In this document: in pieces, positions 10,219-20,215 of the stretch
Layout of the letters: each line of letters starts with the position of its first letter
Position numbering within the stretch: the first letter of the stretch is position 1
NCBI RefSeq assembly: GCF_003577475.1
Contig: NZ_QPEP01000008.1
Span: forward strand, 1 to 64,000
DNA: 64,000 nt
Direction: 5' to 3'
Origin: Salinibius halmophilus
Lineage (GTDB): Bacteria; Pseudomonadota; Gammaproteobacteria; Pseudomonadales; Natronospirillaceae
Translations under genes and position numbers: made by a program
The notes under the pieces: model-generated
Database searches by the model: none
What the model was told of the DNA's origin: nothing
The model's input: only the letters and a program-made list of their open reading frames with translations

Positions 10219-11093
10219 TTGATCTTATTCAAAATGCCGTCGAGCTCTTCGAGTGAGCCGTACTTGATGGTAACGGTACCCTTGTTGCCTTTGCCATTTT
10301 TAATGGCAACAGGCGAGCCTAAGCGTTCGCTCAGTACTGTGGCTAATTTGCGAATATCTGGGTCTACCGCTTTCGCGGCTGGCTTGCTTTGCTGACCCCA
10401 GTTTTTAACCAGCTGCTCAGTTTGGCGAACACTTAACCCTTTAGAAACAACCTGTTGTGCGGCTATGAGTTGATCATTTTCTGACAAGCTCAATAGCGCC
10501 CGCGCATGGCCTGCTTCTAAATCACCGTGCTCGAGCATTTTGCGCACATCACTATTGAGTTTTAGCAAGCGCAACAAGTTGGTGACGGCGGTGCGAGATT
10601 TACCTACCGAATCGGCAACCTGCCCCTGCGTCATATCAAATTCTTCAATCAAGCGGTTCAGCGCCATGGCCTGCTCGATTGGGTTTAGCCCCTCTCGCTG
10701 CAGGTTTTCAATCAAGGCTAGCGCTGCAGTTTCTTCATCCGACACTTCGCGTACTAGTGCTGGAATGTTTTCCAGCTTAGCCAGCTGAGCGGCGCGCCAG
10801 CGACGCTCACCGGCGACAATTTCATAGTGCTCACCGACCGGGCGGACAACAATCGGCTGCATGATGCCATGCGCACGAATGGATGCTGCGAGCTCTTCAA
10901 GTGCTTCTGGCGCCATATCGCGGCGCGGTTGAAATGGGCTGACAACTATTTGCTCAACAGCCAGTTGTTTGAGGGTGTTATCCTGCGACTTGCTCTGCGG
11001 TTCAGCCGATTTTTGTACCGCCTCAATCGATTGGTGGCTGTGGCTGATTAAGCTGTTAAGGCCTCGTCCTAGGCCGCGTTTTTTTACAGTCAT
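10215..11093 (-). CDS. parB: Chromosome-partitioning protein ParB
   Basis: CTP-dependent DNA clamp that loads at parS sites near the origin and works with ParA in chromosome segregation. The 292-residue product begins with the conserved RGLGRGLNSLI tail that touches ParA. The CTP/parS-linked box GERRWR is at residues 95-100, a helix-turn-helix near residues 154-175 (TQGQVADSVGKSRTAVTNLL) and a C-terminal dimerisation domain follow. It is 14 bases downstream of parA. Its stop codon lies inside a dispersed palindrome. No parS palindrome was noticed by eye in the window. Confidence 0.97.
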   Translation of the reverse strand: MTVKKRGLGRGLNSLISHSHQSIEAVQKSAEPQSKSQDNTLKQLAVEQIVVSPFQPRRDMAPEALEELAASIRAHGIMQPIVVRPVGEHYEIVAGERRWRAAQLAKLENIPALVREVSDEETAALALIENLQREGLNPIEQAMALNRLIEEFDMTQGQVADSVGKSRTAVTNLLRLLKLNSDVRKMLEHGDLEAGHARALLSLSENDQLIAAQQVVSKGLSVRQTEQLVKNWGQQSKPAAKAVDPDIRKLATVLSERLGSPVAIKNGKGNKGTVTIKYGSLEELDGILNKIK

Positions 11094-11107
11094 AATTTTA
11101 ATATTTC

Positions 11108-11917
11108 TCAGGCAACACTAACAGGCTTGCGCTCGACACCATCGCGGCGGCGGATAAGCTCACCGGCCATGGCTAGATAAGACATCGCACCCTTGGAAGT
11201 TTTATCGTACATCAACGCAGGCAAACCATAACTTGGGGCTTCGGCTAGGCGAATGTTACGTGGAATCACGGTGCGGAAAAGTTTGTCGCCAAAATAATTA
11301 CCCAGCTCAGTTGACACATCATTGGTTAAACTATTGCGCGCGTCGTACATGGTGCGCACAACGCCTTCTATTTCGAGCTCTGGGTTTGTGGCTTGCTGAA
11401 TTTGCTCAATGGTATCAATCAGTGACGCTAAGCCTTCTAGGGCATAATATTCACACTGCACTGGCACCAAAACCGAATGGGCTGCCGTTAACGCATTCAC
11501 CGTTAACAAGTTTAGCGATGGTGGGCAGTCGATCAGAATATAGTCGTAAGGCAAAGACTCATCACGCACGGCATTTTTTAAGCGATACTCACGACCCATT
11601 TTACTGACCAGCTCAACTTCGGCAGCGGTAAGGTCGCCATTACTGGCCACAACATCATAAAGCGATGGGCCTTCATCGCTGTCGGTAGCAGGCACAATGG
11701 CATCGGCTAAAGCAACTTCTTCCATCAGTAGGTCGTAACTGGTGTGCGCGGCCGAGTTTTTATCCACGCCACTGCCCATGGTGGCATTGCCCTGTGGGTC
11801 CAAATCAATCAGCAACACACGACGTTTGGTTGCTGCCAACGACGCTGCCAAGTTAATTGCAGTAGTAGTTTTACCCACTCCGCCTTTTTGATTGGTAATG
11901 GCAATGATTCGAGCCAC
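11108..11917 (-). CDS. parA: Chromosome-partitioning ATPase ParA (Soj)
   Basis: Deviant Walker-type ATPase that moves ParB-bound origins over the nucleoid. The 269-residue product begins MARIIAITNQKGGVGKTTTA, with the KGGVGKTT Walker A at residues 10-17. The conserved LLIDLDPQGNAT and YILIDCPPSL motifs follow. The GTG start at 11917 is chosen over one six codons upstream because AAGGA lies eight bases before it and it yields the canonical N-terminus. It lies between rsmG and parB in the classic mnmG-rsmG-parA-parB order. Confidence 0.97.
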   Translation of the reverse strand: MARIIAITNQKGGVGKTTTAINLAASLAATKRRVLLIDLDPQGNATMGSGVDKNSAAHTSYDLLMEEVALADAIVPATDSDEGPSLYDVVASNGDLTAAEVELVSKMGREYRLKNAVRDESLPYDYILIDCPPSLNLLTVNALTAAHSVLVPVQCEYYALEGLASLIDTIEQIQQATNPELEIEGVVRTMYDARNSLTNDVSTELGNYFGDKLFRTVIPRNIRLAEAPSYGLPALMYDKTSKGAMSYLAMAGELIRRRDGVERKPVSVA

Positions 11918-11959
11918 GGTCGGAATCCTTCTCACAAACCCTAGGGGGCTTGTTAAGCG

Positions 11960-12580
11960 TTATCGAGTAATATGAACAATATGACGTTCGCCGTCGCTTT
12001 GCGGCACATCAATTTCGGTGACCTTAGACACTTTTGCCCAAGCAGGTAGGTCGGCGATCTCGTCGTGTGGATACACGCCTTTCATTGCTACCCATACACC
12101 AGTATCAGCTAAAGCTTGCTGCGACCAATTCACCATATCACGCAAACTAGCAAATGCACGACAGGTAATCATATCGAACTTTTGTTCTGGCTCATATTGT
12201 TCTAAGCGCGTGTGCTCAACAGAAAAGTTGTCGAGCTGTAGGTCAATCTTCACCTGCTGCAAGAAGCGGGTCTTTTTTCCATTGCTGTCCAGTGATACGA
12301 CTTGTGTATCTGGCTGGCAAATAGCAATCATCACGCCTGGCATGCCACCACCAGAGCCCACATCGAGTACGGTCTTGCGATCGATAAAGGGTAAAACAGA
12401 CAAACTATCGACCAAATGACGGCTGACCATTTCCATTGGGTCGCGCACTGCGGTTAGGTTATAAGCCTTGTTCCACTTTACCAAGAGCGCGTGGTAACGC
12501 AATAAGGCGCTCTGTTGCGCCTCACTAAGAGTGATATCTAATGCCTTGGCACCAGACATCAAAAGTTGTTGCTCATTCAT
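11960..12580 (-). CDS. rsmG: 16S rRNA (guanine527-N7)-methyltransferase
   Basis: SAM-dependent enzyme that methylates G527 of 16S rRNA; loss gives low-level streptomycin resistance in several bacteria. The 206-residue product has the GidB fold: the N-terminal part contains [20 protein letters not shown], the SAM loop is [16 protein letters not shown], and [15 protein letters not shown] follows. The ATG overlaps the end of mnmG by four bases (ATGA), indicating translational coupling. Length is typical. Confidence 0.97.
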   Translation of the reverse strand: MNEQQLLMSGAKALDITLSEAQQSALLRYHALLVKWNKAYNLTAVRDPMEMVSRHLVDSLSVLPFIDRKTVLDVGSGGGMPGVMIAICQPDTQVVSLDSNGKKTRFLQQVKIDLQLDNFSVEHTRLEQYEPEQKFDMITCRAFASLRDMVNWSQQALADTGVWVAMKGVYPHDEIADLPAWAKVSKVTEIDVPQSDGERHIVHITR

Positions 12581-14466
12581 GCAATTTTTGCCGCTTTACG
12601 TTGCTTTTTAATCGTAATCATCAGCAATGATACCGCGGCTGGCGTCACACCACTAATGCGGCTTGCTTGCGCTAAGGTGCCTGGCTGTACTTCTTTAAGC
12701 TTTTGCTTCACTTCGTTCGACAACGACGTCACCTGGTCGTAATCAAAACCAGCTGGAATCTGCATGCTCTCATTACGTTTTAGCTGCTCGATATCCTCTA
12801 ACTGGCGAGCAATATAACCTTCGTAACGGGCAGAGATTTCAACCTGCTCGGCTTCAGCGAAGCTCAGTTCTTTTTCTGGCGCACCTTTTAGCGTGCCTAC
12901 ATCTTGATAGGTCACCCCTGGGCGCTTGAGCAAGTCGCGCAGCGACGCCTCTTTGCTTAGTGGCGCTTCTAAGAACTCATTCGCGGCTTGCGCTTCTTGT
13001 GAGCTTGGCGCAATAAAGGTTTGCGCTAGGCGCTGTGATTCTTTTTCGATGGTTTCACGCTTTTCACAGAATGCATGCCAGCGAGCATCGTCTACCAAAC
13101 CAATGGCACGGCCTTGCTCGGTTAGGCGCAAGTCGGCATTGTCTTCACGCAGCACCAAGCGGTATTCGGCACGCGAGGTAAACATGCGGTACGGCTCTTT
13201 AGTGCCCATGGTAATAAGGTCGTCTGTTAACACACCAATATAGGCTTCATCACGACGAGGTGCCCAGCTGTCTTTATCTTGGGCACGCAGTGCAGCGTTG
13301 GCACCGGCCAGCAAGCCTTGTGCACCGGCTTCTTCATAGCCCGTGGTGCCGTTAATTTGACCAGCAAACCAGAGGTTTTTCAGGTACTTGGTTTCTAGCG
13401 TATTGTGCAAACCACGAGGGTCCATATAGTCATACTCAATGGCATAACCCGGGCGCGTAATATGGGCATTTTCAAAGCCCTTAATCGAGCGAATAAAGTC
13501 CATCTGCACATCAAACGGCAAGCTAGTAGAAATGCCATTTGGGTAAAGCTCATAGCTGTTTAAGCCTTCTGGCTCAACAAACACTTGGTGCGATGATTTA
13601 TCGGCAAAGCGAGTAATTTTATCTTCAATCGATGGGCAATAACGCGGGCCAATGCCCTCGATTTCACCGGCAAACATAGGTGAGCGATCTAGGTTATTGC
13701 GAATAATGTCGTGTGTTTTTTCACTGGTGTGGGTAATCCAGCAGCACACCTGCTTAGGGTGCTCGCTCACAGAGCCCATGTAGCTCATGGGTGCTTTGAT
13801 TTCATCGCCCCACTGCTCTTCCATGACCGAAAAGTCAACCGAGCGGGCATCGATACGAGCAGGTGTACCCGTTTTTAGGCGACCAACACTAAATGGCAAC
13901 TCACGCAGGCGCTTAGATAGCGCATTCGATGGCTCATCGCCCATACGACCGCCCTGGTAGTTATCCATACCAATGTGGATCACGCCACCGAGGAAGGTAC
14001 CTGTAGTAATCACCACCGACTTAGCCGAAAACTGAATGCCAGTTTTGGTCACCACACCACGCACTTCATCCCCTTCAACAATTAAGTCATCACAAGATTG
14101 TTGGAAAAAGTCTAGGTTGGGTTGGTTTTCAACAATGCTACGAATGGCTTGGCGATATAACTGGCGGTCGGCTTGGGCTCGCGTTGCACGCACAGCAGGG
14201 CCTTTGCGGCTATTCAGTACGCGCCATTGAATGCCCGCTTGGTCGGTTGCATGCGCCATGGCACCACCAAGGGCGTCGATTTCTTTTACCAAGTGGCTTT
14301 TACCAATACCACCAATGGCTGGGTTGCAAGACATAATGCCCACAGTTTCGATATTGTGGGTGAGCAATAGGGTGCTCGCCCCCATACGCGCACTGGCCAG
14401 CGCTGCTTCAGTACCGGCATGACCGCCACCAACAACAATTACATCATAGGCCTTTGGGTATCGCAT
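12577..14466 (-). CDS. mnmG: tRNA uridine 5-carboxymethylaminomethyl modification enzyme, FAD subunit
   Basis: With MnmE it builds the cmnm5 group at U34 of certain tRNAs, using FAD and methylenetetrahydrofolate. The 629-residue product has the FAD dinucleotide motif [12 protein letters not shown] near its N-terminus, the [17 protein letters not shown] block, and a C-terminal helical domain ending [20 protein letters not shown] longer reading with 33 extra residues is possible, but the ATG at 14466 has AGAAGG ten bases upstream and gives exactly the family length. The usual upstream neighbour mnmE is not in the window. Confidence 0.97.
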   Translation of the reverse strand: MRYPKAYDVIVVGGGHAGTEAALASARMGASTLLLTHNIETVGIMSCNPAIGGIGKSHLVKEIDALGGAMAHATDQAGIQWRVLNSRKGPAVRATRAQADRQLYRQAIRSIVENQPNLDFFQQSCDDLIVEGDEVRGVVTKTGIQFSAKSVVITTGTFLGGVIHIGMDNYQGGRMGDEPSNALSKRLRELPFSVGRLKTGTPARIDARSVDFSVMEEQWGDEIKAPMSYMGSVSEHPKQVCCWITHTSEKTHDIIRNNLDRSPMFAGEIEGIGPRYCPSIEDKITRFADKSSHQVFVEPEGLNSYELYPNGISTSLPFDVQMDFIRSIKGFENAHITRPGYAIEYDYMDPRGLHNTLETKYLKNLWFAGQINGTTGYEEAGAQGLLAGANAALRAQDKDSWAPRRDEAYIGVLTDDLITMGTKEPYRMFTSRAEYRLVLREDNADLRLTEQGRAIGLVDDARWHAFCEKRETIEKESQRLAQTFIAPSSQEAQAANEFLEAPLSKEASLRDLLKRPGVTYQDVGTLKGAPEKELSFAEAEQVEISARYEGYIARQLEDIEQLKRNESMQIPAGFDYDQVTSLSNEVKQKLKEVQPGTLAQASRISGVTPAAVSLLMITIKKQRKAAKIA

Positions 14467-14578
14467 TCGCTTGCTACCTTCTCTGCTTAAAATCTGTTCA
14501 AAAACTAACCAATCGGGCGCGCTATTATACGCAGCCAGCACACATTTGCACCTGCCCAATCGCAAAAATTAACAACAG

Positions 14579-14617
14579 GTAGGTCCGTAAATAACGACGC
14601 AGTCGTTTTTGCGGACA
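14579..14617 (-). repeat. Dispersed palindromic element (REP-like), copy 6, inverted
   Basis: GTAGGTCCGTAAAT, perfect inner stem AACGAC-GCA-GTCGTT, then TTTGCGGACA. The inner stem has a different sequence from copies 4 and 5 but pairs fully. It lies just after the stop of the membrane protein gene at 14635 and upstream of mnmG. Confidence 0.87.
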
Positions 14618-14634
14618 GAGGCACCAAGACAGCA

Positions 14635-15183
14635 TTAATCAAAAGTACAAATAGGAATGAACTTGCGGAAGTACATTTGCGCGCGTTCAGCCGCCTTAGG
14701 ATCGTCGGCTTCCCACACAGCAGCAATTTTGAATAGGTAGTTTTCGGTTTGGTATAAAAACACTTCCATTTGTTTGGCTGGCGTGCCGTCTACATTGTAA
14801 TTCTCAAGCACATAGCGCTGACCAACAAAAGGCATCATCACCTTTTCATCAACCAGTACTTCACCTTCAAACGCTGCCACATCTTGTTCAAAGATTTTTT
14901 GGCGCTCTAGTGCAACTGGCGTACCCATCTGATCTTCAGGAAAGGTAAGGCCCTGCACCATCGCAGACATGCCACGGCGATAGGCATAATACACTTCGGA
15001 GGTGATGCCATCACGCTCAGCCGTCTCATACTTAGGTGCTTTTTCAAAGCTTACTTGAATATGATCAGATAACTGCACTGGGTGATTGAACTCAGGCTTT
15101 TTATCGATGGTTGGCCAATTGCGCCAGGCAAATAATGCGAGCAATGCACCTACGATGATTGTGACAATGATTTTTTTAGCCAT
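14635..15183 (-). CDS. Hypothetical membrane-anchored protein
   Basis: Not recognised. The 182-residue product begins MAKKIIVTIIVGALLALFAW, a single membrane anchor, followed by a soluble domain that should face the periplasm (mixed alpha/beta, with YYAYRRGMSAMVQGLTFPE and a Tyr/Phe-rich C-terminal part ending FRKFIPICTFD). The ATG at 15183 is preceded by GGAGGGGTAGC, a strong ribosome site, and is preferred to a start ten codons upstream. It lies upstream of mnmG on the same strand but is separated from it by a palindrome and about 170 bases. No enzyme motif seen. Confidence 0.75.
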   Translation of the reverse strand: MAKKIIVTIIVGALLALFAWRNWPTIDKKPEFNHPVQLSDHIQVSFEKAPKYETAERDGITSEVYYAYRRGMSAMVQGLTFPEDQMGTPVALERQKIFEQDVAAFEGEVLVDEKVMMPFVGQRYVLENYNVDGTPAKQMEVFLYQTENYLFKIAAVWEADDPKAAERAQMYFRKFIPICTFD

Positions 15184-15276
15184 GCTACCCCTCCAATGGT
15201 GGAATGATAACATGTTGCCCGAACAGGCAAAGGATTAGCGGTGTTAACTAGAGCACAGGCAAAGCAAACCGTTCAG

Positions 15277-15480
15277 TTAGTAGCCAATACACTGTGCATC
15301 ACCACATACCGACAGTTCGGACACGTTTAACACAGCGGGCACCAGATCATCGGTCGAAAAGTAGTAGCTAATTGCGATCAACGCAGAAGCTTGAATGACA
15401 AAAAACGCCAACAAAACTAGCAAAAAGCGTTTTACGTTGTAACGAGGAAAATCCATTTCACTATCATCATTCATGTTCAT
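15277..15480 (-). CDS. Small single-span membrane protein
   Basis: Not recognised. The 67-residue product has an acidic N-terminus (MNMNDDSEMDF), one strong hydrophobic segment (FLLVLLAFFVIQASALIAISYYF, about residues 19-41 as two adjoining stretches) and a short exported tail with two Cys (SVCGDAQCIGY) that could form a disulfide. AGAGGA lies four bases before the ATG, which supports translation. It stands alone between the anchored protein at 14635 and the RDD gene. Confidence 0.55.
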   Translation of the reverse strand: MNMNDDSEMDFPRYNVKRFLLVLLAFFVIQASALIAISYYFSTDDLVPAVLNVSELSVCGDAQCIGY

Positions 15481-15713
15481 CTTGTCCTCTCAATAAGCAC
15501 CGCTATCTTAGTGTAGTTATCGGTTGCAGTGCCTAATTCCATCAGCAAAAAATTGTAGACATTGTTGATCAAATTGTAACCAAATGCGTAGTTTTACCAG
15601 TATAGTGGTAACGTTTCCAATTTTATGACGTTATTGTGTTTTTTTGCAAACTTGCATACCAATTCGGTAACTAATTATAGCCTTTTGGGTAGAGGGAGCG
15701 CCCTAGTATGCTG

Positions 15714-16184
15714 CTAGCGCGATAACTTCAAATCAATCACACGCGTTCCAGCAAGGTAGTCGTGCAAGCAGCGGCGTTTGTAGAAGATCGGTAGGGCATT
15801 GGCGAGAGATAACAATGGCACCAAGTCGGCAAATAACAGCAATAAGTAGCGGCGGGTTACCATTACATTCATTGCAACCGGGCTGCCGTGCATATGAGTA
15901 ATGCGAATGTTAAACAAACGCTTACCTATAGTTTGGCCATGCTGAGCTAACAACTTGCCGTTAATGATGAAGAAGATAGCAGCCCCTAACACGGTAAACA
16001 GCACTTGCACCTGAAAAGGTAGAATCGCCACACCGTTTTCGACAGAGATAGGGATATCTGGCACAAACACCACAACCACTATGGCTGCTATTAGCGATCG
16101 GATAAGTACGTCAACAATGAACGCGCCAAGGCGTTTACCAATAGATGCGTCGACTAGATGCTGTGGAATGGGTTGCTGTGTCAT
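15714..16184 (-). CDS. RDD-family membrane protein
   Basis: Integral membrane protein of the RDD family, whose role is uncertain (some members have been linked to sodium/proton exchange). The 156-residue product has the N-terminal signature KRLGAFIVDVLIRSLIAA (Arg and Asp of RDD), three to four membrane helices, and the typical GQTIGKRLFNIRI segment. It ends near HDYLAGTRVIDLKL, also typical. It is followed by about 230 bases without features and is probably monocistronic. Confidence 0.85.
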   Translation of the reverse strand: MTQQPIPQHLVDASIGKRLGAFIVDVLIRSLIAAIVVVVFVPDIPISVENGVAILPFQVQVLFTVLGAAIFFIINGKLLAQHGQTIGKRLFNIRITHMHGSPVAMNVMVTRRYLLLLFADLVPLLSLANALPIFYKRRCLHDYLAGTRVIDLKLSR

Positions 16185-16267
16185 AAATTACCTCGAAACA
16201 ATGCTGCGCATAATAGGCAGCCCACTAACATTACGCAACTTAGACTAAGTTAAGACTATGACAGATA

Positions 16268-16293
16268 GTAAAACGGCAGCCTCAGCTGCCGTT
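16268..16293 (-). terminator. Rho-independent terminator of the purine permease gene
   Basis: AACGGCAG/CTGCCGTT arms (16272-16292) with a short loop; on the minus strand the hairpin is followed by TTTTACT. It starts 25 bases after the permease stop. Confidence 0.85.
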
Positions 16294-16317
16294 AATCATG
16301 CTTGTATAAAGACGCTA

Positions 16318-17694
16318 TCAACCAGCACCTAACCAGATGTAGCGCGCTAATAAAATAGCAGCCACACCATAAAGCAATGGATGCACATCTTTATGGCGCC
16401 CGGTTAGTACTTTTAAACCAACGTAAGAAATCACACCCCAGCTCACACCATTGGCAATAGAATAAGTGAGCGGCATCATGATGACTGTTAGAAATACTGG
16501 AATAGAGCTGGTGTAGTCGTCCCACTTCACGCTGTTTAGGCCAGACAACATCATGGCACCAACCAAAATAAGCGCTGGTGCGGTTGCTGCACCAGGCACC
16601 GCTGTTGCCAATGGCCACAAGAACATAGCAAGTAGGAACAATATACCCACTACAACCGCTGTGACACCAGTACGGCCGCCTTCATCAATACCTGAAGCAG
16701 ATTCGATGTAGGCAGTAGTCGTAGACGTACCCATTAAGGCACCAAACATGGTTGCAAAGCCATCGGCAGCGAATGCACGGCGAGAGCGTGGCATGTCATC
16801 TACACCGTTTTCTTCCTTCATATAACCAGCTTTGTTAGCCAGCGCCATTAGCGTGCCGGTTGAATCGAAGAAATCAACGAAGAAGAATGTAAAGATCACA
16901 CCCATCACACCAAGCTCGAACGCTTTACCAAAATCGAGTGCGAATACCAGATCAGATGGCCAAACTGGGGCGGCGAAAATACCCAAAAACTGGCCATTAA
17001 AGCCAGTAAAGCTTCCCAAACCTTCAGCACCAACGTAAACAGGCGCTTTTGTTACAATGGCTAGCAATGTAGCAGCAACAATACCAACCAAAATAGCACC
17101 GCGAATACGCAACGCCATCAAGGTACCCGTTACCACTAATCCAAATAGCGCGATCAGTACCGGGCCTGCTGTTAAGTCACCCAAGCCAACTAGGGTAGCT
17201 GGGTTATCAACAATAATGCCGGCGTTTTGCATGCCAATAAAGGCTAAGAACATGCCAATACCGCCAGTAACGGCAAACTTTAGGTCGTGTGGAATAGCAC
17301 GAACAATGGCCTGGCGAGCACCAAAAATGGCAAAAATCGAGAACAGCACACCAGAAATAAATACCGCCGCCAAAGCAGTTTGCCATTCAATGCCATCGCC
17401 TAATACAACGGTAAAAGCAAAGTAAGCGTTTAGCCCCATGCCTGGCGCCAATGCAAACGGATAACGCGCGACGATACCCATAAACAAAGAGCCAACACCG
17501 GCAGCAATGGCAGTCACCATCATTAGCTGCACAAAGGCGTTGTCGATGCCAGTAATGGCTGCGCCTAGGATATCTGGGTTAACGAATAAGATGTAACTCA
17601 TTGTTAGGAATGTGGTTACACCGGCACGGATCTCTTGTGACCAAGAGCTATTGGCGTCTTTAATGCCAAAGTACTTTTCAATGCTTGCTAACAC
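16318..17694 (-). CDS. NCS2-family purine permease (AzgA type)
   Basis: Proton-coupled inner-membrane importer of hypoxanthine, guanine or adenine, of the AzgA/GhxP branch of NCS2. The 458-residue product has about 12 to 14 hydrophobic segments and family hallmarks: TTFLTMSYILFVNPDIL near residues 27-43, LAPGMGLNAYFAF, and STTTAYIESASGIDEGGRTG in the substrate-site region. The length matches family members. A clear terminator follows. A hairpin with 7-base arms (17732-17749) lies in the leader, but no purine-riboswitch core was recognised. Confidence 0.92.
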   Translation of the reverse strand: MLASIEKYFGIKDANSSWSQEIRAGVTTFLTMSYILFVNPDILGAAITGIDNAFVQLMMVTAIAAGVGSLFMGIVARYPFALAPGMGLNAYFAFTVVLGDGIEWQTALAAVFISGVLFSIFAIFGARQAIVRAIPHDLKFAVTGGIGMFLAFIGMQNAGIIVDNPATLVGLGDLTAGPVLIALFGLVVTGTLMALRIRGAILVGIVAATLLAIVTKAPVYVGAEGLGSFTGFNGQFLGIFAAPVWPSDLVFALDFGKAFELGVMGVIFTFFFVDFFDSTGTLMALANKAGYMKEENGVDDMPRSRRAFAADGFATMFGALMGTSTTTAYIESASGIDEGGRTGVTAVVVGILFLLAMFLWPLATAVPGAATAPALILVGAMMLSGLNSVKWDDYTSSIPVFLTVIMMPLTYSIANGVSWGVISYVGLKVLTGRHKDVHPLLYGVAAILLARYIWLGAG

Positions 17695-17878
17695 GCGCGC
17701 ACCTCGGATTTTAGTTGGAGAGAATCGAAGAACACAGCTAGCGCTGTGTGGCCTTTAATTTTTAATTTTTGTTATTTAAGACCAATTTGGCGCAAGCATA
17801 ATCGTTTCTGAATAATTTATGAACATGTTGGTAGGGATAATTTGGGGATACTCTGTAAACTACCTGTGATAGATCAAG

Positions 17879-18871
17879 TTATTGAATGTTAGCAAGTGAC
17901 AAGTCACAGCTGTTCATAAGCTGCTGCCATAACGCGACATGCTGGCGGTTTAGCCTGTGGAAATCTTTGTGAGTTTCTGTGACTAAATCCATAAACGCCA
18001 CAAACTCAGAGTTTTCCACAGCTAATAAGCTTTGCACAGCTTGTACATCAGTTACTAACACCGCACCAAACCGATTTAACATGGCAAAGTGTGGCTGAAG
18101 CTCGCCAACAAAATATTTCACCATCACGTTTTGTGCATTTCGGGCAGCCGGAATCGTGCCGCGCGGGCAAAGCGGCTTAGCTATGGCTTGCTCAAGCATG
18201 GCATTGGTATTGGCAAGCGTTGCGTTCGCTTGCAAGGTACTGCGCAGCCAGCTCATACCAACATTCATTTGGTACAAGGTTTGGTTGTTGGCCTCGAACT
18301 GCTTAAGGGATAAGACGCTAGGATCAACGATGACCTTCTGCCAATCCATCAACACCTTGGCCAAGTCACTAGTTGGTAATACCTGCTCAACCGTTACTTC
18401 CCCTTGGTTGCGCCGCCAAAACTGACGAAATTCTTCACTGGCAAGCGTCGCATTCCACATACGCGCTGGCAGCTGAGCTTGTTTTTGCGCGATGATGGAG
18501 CGAATTAAGTCTTGCTCGATGTCTGGGTTATCCACACAACTATTTAGCTGTGCTAACAACCTTACTTCATAATCAAGCGCCAGCGAGGGCAGCATCACTT
18601 GCCCAAGTACTGAGTTACGCTCACCTATAAAAGGTAGCAAGCCGCACTCACGCAACGACCAGGCGTCGAGCACATCAAGGCGAATAGAAGACAGCTCAAT
18701 TGCTAAGTTGGCTTGGCGGGGGAAGCTAATGATCTCGGCAGCAGGCATGTTTGGATTGTCGACAGACAACACCCGCGCCACGCGTGCTTCGTAATCTTCA
18801 GTAATGTTTGAGGTTGTCTGCTGACAGGCAATAAGGGTTAATGCAGACAATAAAACAAAAAACGCACGCAT
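17879..18871 (-). CDS. DUF3080-family lipoprotein
   Basis: Predicted lipoprotein of the uncharacterised DUF3080 family found in gammaproteobacteria. The 330-residue product has a signal peptide ending in the lipobox LIACQQ, then a helical domain. Features shared with the family include SSIRLDVLDAWSLRECGL and LIGERNS-like FIGERNSVLGQVM early in the mature protein. Upstream in-frame GTG at 18892 would add seven residues, but the ATG at 18871 gives a normal signal peptide. Only a weak GGA ribosome site is visible. Function unknown. Confidence 0.8.
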   Translation of the reverse strand: MRAFFVLLSALTLIACQQTTSNITEDYEARVARVLSVDNPNMPAAEIISFPRQANLAIELSSIRLDVLDAWSLRECGLLPFIGERNSVLGQVMLPSLALDYEVRLLAQLNSCVDNPDIEQDLIRSIIAQKQAQLPARMWNATLASEEFRQFWRRNQGEVTVEQVLPTSDLAKVLMDWQKVIVDPSVLSLKQFEANNQTLYQMNVGMSWLRSTLQANATLANTNAMLEQAIAKPLCPRGTIPAARNAQNVMVKYFVGELQPHFAMLNRFGAVLVTDVQAVQSLLAVENSEFVAFMDLVTETHKDFHRLNRQHVALWQQLMNSCDLSLANIQ

Positions 18872-18937
18872 AATGAATCCAAAAACTAGCACTATTATGC
18901 GTACGTTTTACAGAGCAAAGTCGATGAACAGGGGTTT

Positions 18938-19750
18938 TTAACCCAATAGTTCTGCGAACTGGTTACCATGCTCTATCAATACATCATGCGCATGCTTAAC
19001 CGACGGCCACATAATGCCAAGGTCTTCCAGCAACTGCACAGGGAAGTGGGCCGGCGGCGCTTCACCATATTCAATGCCTTTGTCTTTCACCACCTGCATT
19101 GCCACACGTAGCAACTTTGCCTCTATCAGTTCGGGCTCATGCTGTTGCCCAATCGCCTCACAAACAAACTCAGGCAAACGCCAGCGGCGCACCATCTCAG
19201 AGCCGACCTCTGCACTGGTTACCCCCATTTCCTTGGTTTCTGCCGCAGCTCGTTGGTCACCGTTAGCAACACAAGCAACAACGACCAAGGCTTGCTCTGG
19301 GGCTGAATTATGTAGCGCTACCTCACCAATGTTATGCAACATGCCAATGGTTTTCATTGAATCGGGTTTAATGCCAGCCGGGCCAGCGAGTTCCCCTCCA
19401 ACATCGGCGACATCGAATGAACGTGTCCAGAATTGTTTTAAATCTAAGTGAGGTACTTTGGTTACTGCAGCGGTAAGGCCACTTGCTAACACTAGAGTAC
19501 GCAAGCTATCTAACCCCAAACGAACTGAGGCATCCTGCACACTAGACACCTGCCTGGCACTACCAAACTTTGATGTATTGGCTAATCGCAGCACCTTAAT
19601 GGCAATGCCTTCATCGTGTTCAATTAGCTTGGCAATTTGCACAATATCGGGAGACGGGTCATTAAATGACTCGATTAACTGAGTAACCACTTTAGGAATA
19701 CTTGGGATGGTTTGAGGCTTAGAAAGCACATCATTTACTGTTAGCTGCAT
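18938..19750 (-). CDS. HDOD-domain protein
   Basis: HDOD-domain protein, a degenerate relative of HD phosphohydrolases usually tied to signalling and stress responses. The 270-residue product opens TVNDVLSKPQTIPSIPKVV, typical for HDOD, continues with IAKLIEHDEGIAIKVLRLANTSKFG and the residual HD region MLHNIGEVAL, where the usual catalytic HD pair is replaced by HN, so no hydrolase activity is expected. No other domain is attached. It is followed after 45 bases by the DUF3080 gene. Confidence 0.88.
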   Translation of the reverse strand: MQLTVNDVLSKPQTIPSIPKVVTQLIESFNDPSPDIVQIAKLIEHDEGIAIKVLRLANTSKFGSARQVSSVQDASVRLGLDSLRTLVLASGLTAAVTKVPHLDLKQFWTRSFDVADVGGELAGPAGIKPDSMKTIGMLHNIGEVALHNSAPEQALVVVACVANGDQRAAAETKEMGVTSAEVGSEMVRRWRLPEFVCEAIGQQHEPELIEAKLLRVAMQVVKDKGIEYGEAPPAHFPVQLLEDLGIMWPSVKHAHDVLIEHGNQFAELLG

Positions 19751-19826
19751 GGCGGAGTCCTGATGAAATGGAACCTACATTGTTAACCTTAGACAGCAAC
19801 CCAACGCTTTGCGTACCCCAAAAATA

Positions 19827-20138
19827 TTATTTTTGTGCACTGTCCAGCCAAGCCTGTAATCGCTTTGCCGTAATAGCCCCGTGAAAACGTGCTACTTCTT
19901 TGCCGTTTTTAAACAACAGAAAACTAGGTACCGCACGTACCCGCCAACGCTTGCTCACGGCGGGCGCTTTTGCAGCATTCAGCTGATACAAGGCCACCTC
20001 GCCTGCTGCAAGCTTTTGCCAAATTTGTTTGGCAGCGGCGCAATGTGGGCAGTTTGGGCCCCAAACCTTTACCGCCACATAGCCTTGCTTGCGCATGACT
20101 GCGGCCACATTTGACTGATTCAACTCTAAAACGGCCAT
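19827..20138 (-). CDS. Thioredoxin-like protein with CPHC motif
   Basis: Thioredoxin-fold protein for thiol-disulfide exchange. The 103-residue product has the active site WGPNCPHC, where CPHC replaces the thioredoxin CGPC, and the cis-Pro loop RVRAVPSFLLFKNGKEV. CPHC is the motif of DsbA, which is a strong oxidant, but no signal peptide is seen, so it should be cytosolic. Start at 20138 is chosen because GGAG lies before it; a reading 25 residues longer would add an unlikely hydrophobic tail. It is divergent from the photolyase-like gene, 77 bases away. Confidence 0.85.
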   Translation of the reverse strand: MAVLELNQSNVAAVMRKQGYVAVKVWGPNCPHCAAAKQIWQKLAAGEVALYQLNAAKAPAVSKRWRVRAVPSFLLFKNGKEVARFHGAITAKRLQAWLDSAQK

Positions 20139-20215
20139 ATCGACTCCACTGAAACTAACCACAGAAATTAAGCGTATCGAACTTCTAGTGAAAAAGGGGA
20201 AAAAAGGGGACATCC

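Noticed and set aside
9996..10256. Plus-strand frames of 60-110 codons in the parB-ZIP gap (starts at 10068 and 10075)
   Set aside because: They run over two hairpin repeats, a palindrome and the antisense of parB, have no ribosome site and no recognisable protein pattern.
13050..13075. A parS-like site, TTTCACGC-TTTTCAC, inside mnmG
   Set aside because: Not a palindrome and does not match TGTTTCACGTGAAACA closely; chance similarity.
17695..17878. Possible purine riboswitch upstream of the purine permease
   Set aside because: Only one hairpin (17732-17749) is seen; the conserved core and the two kissing loops of the purine aptamer were not found.
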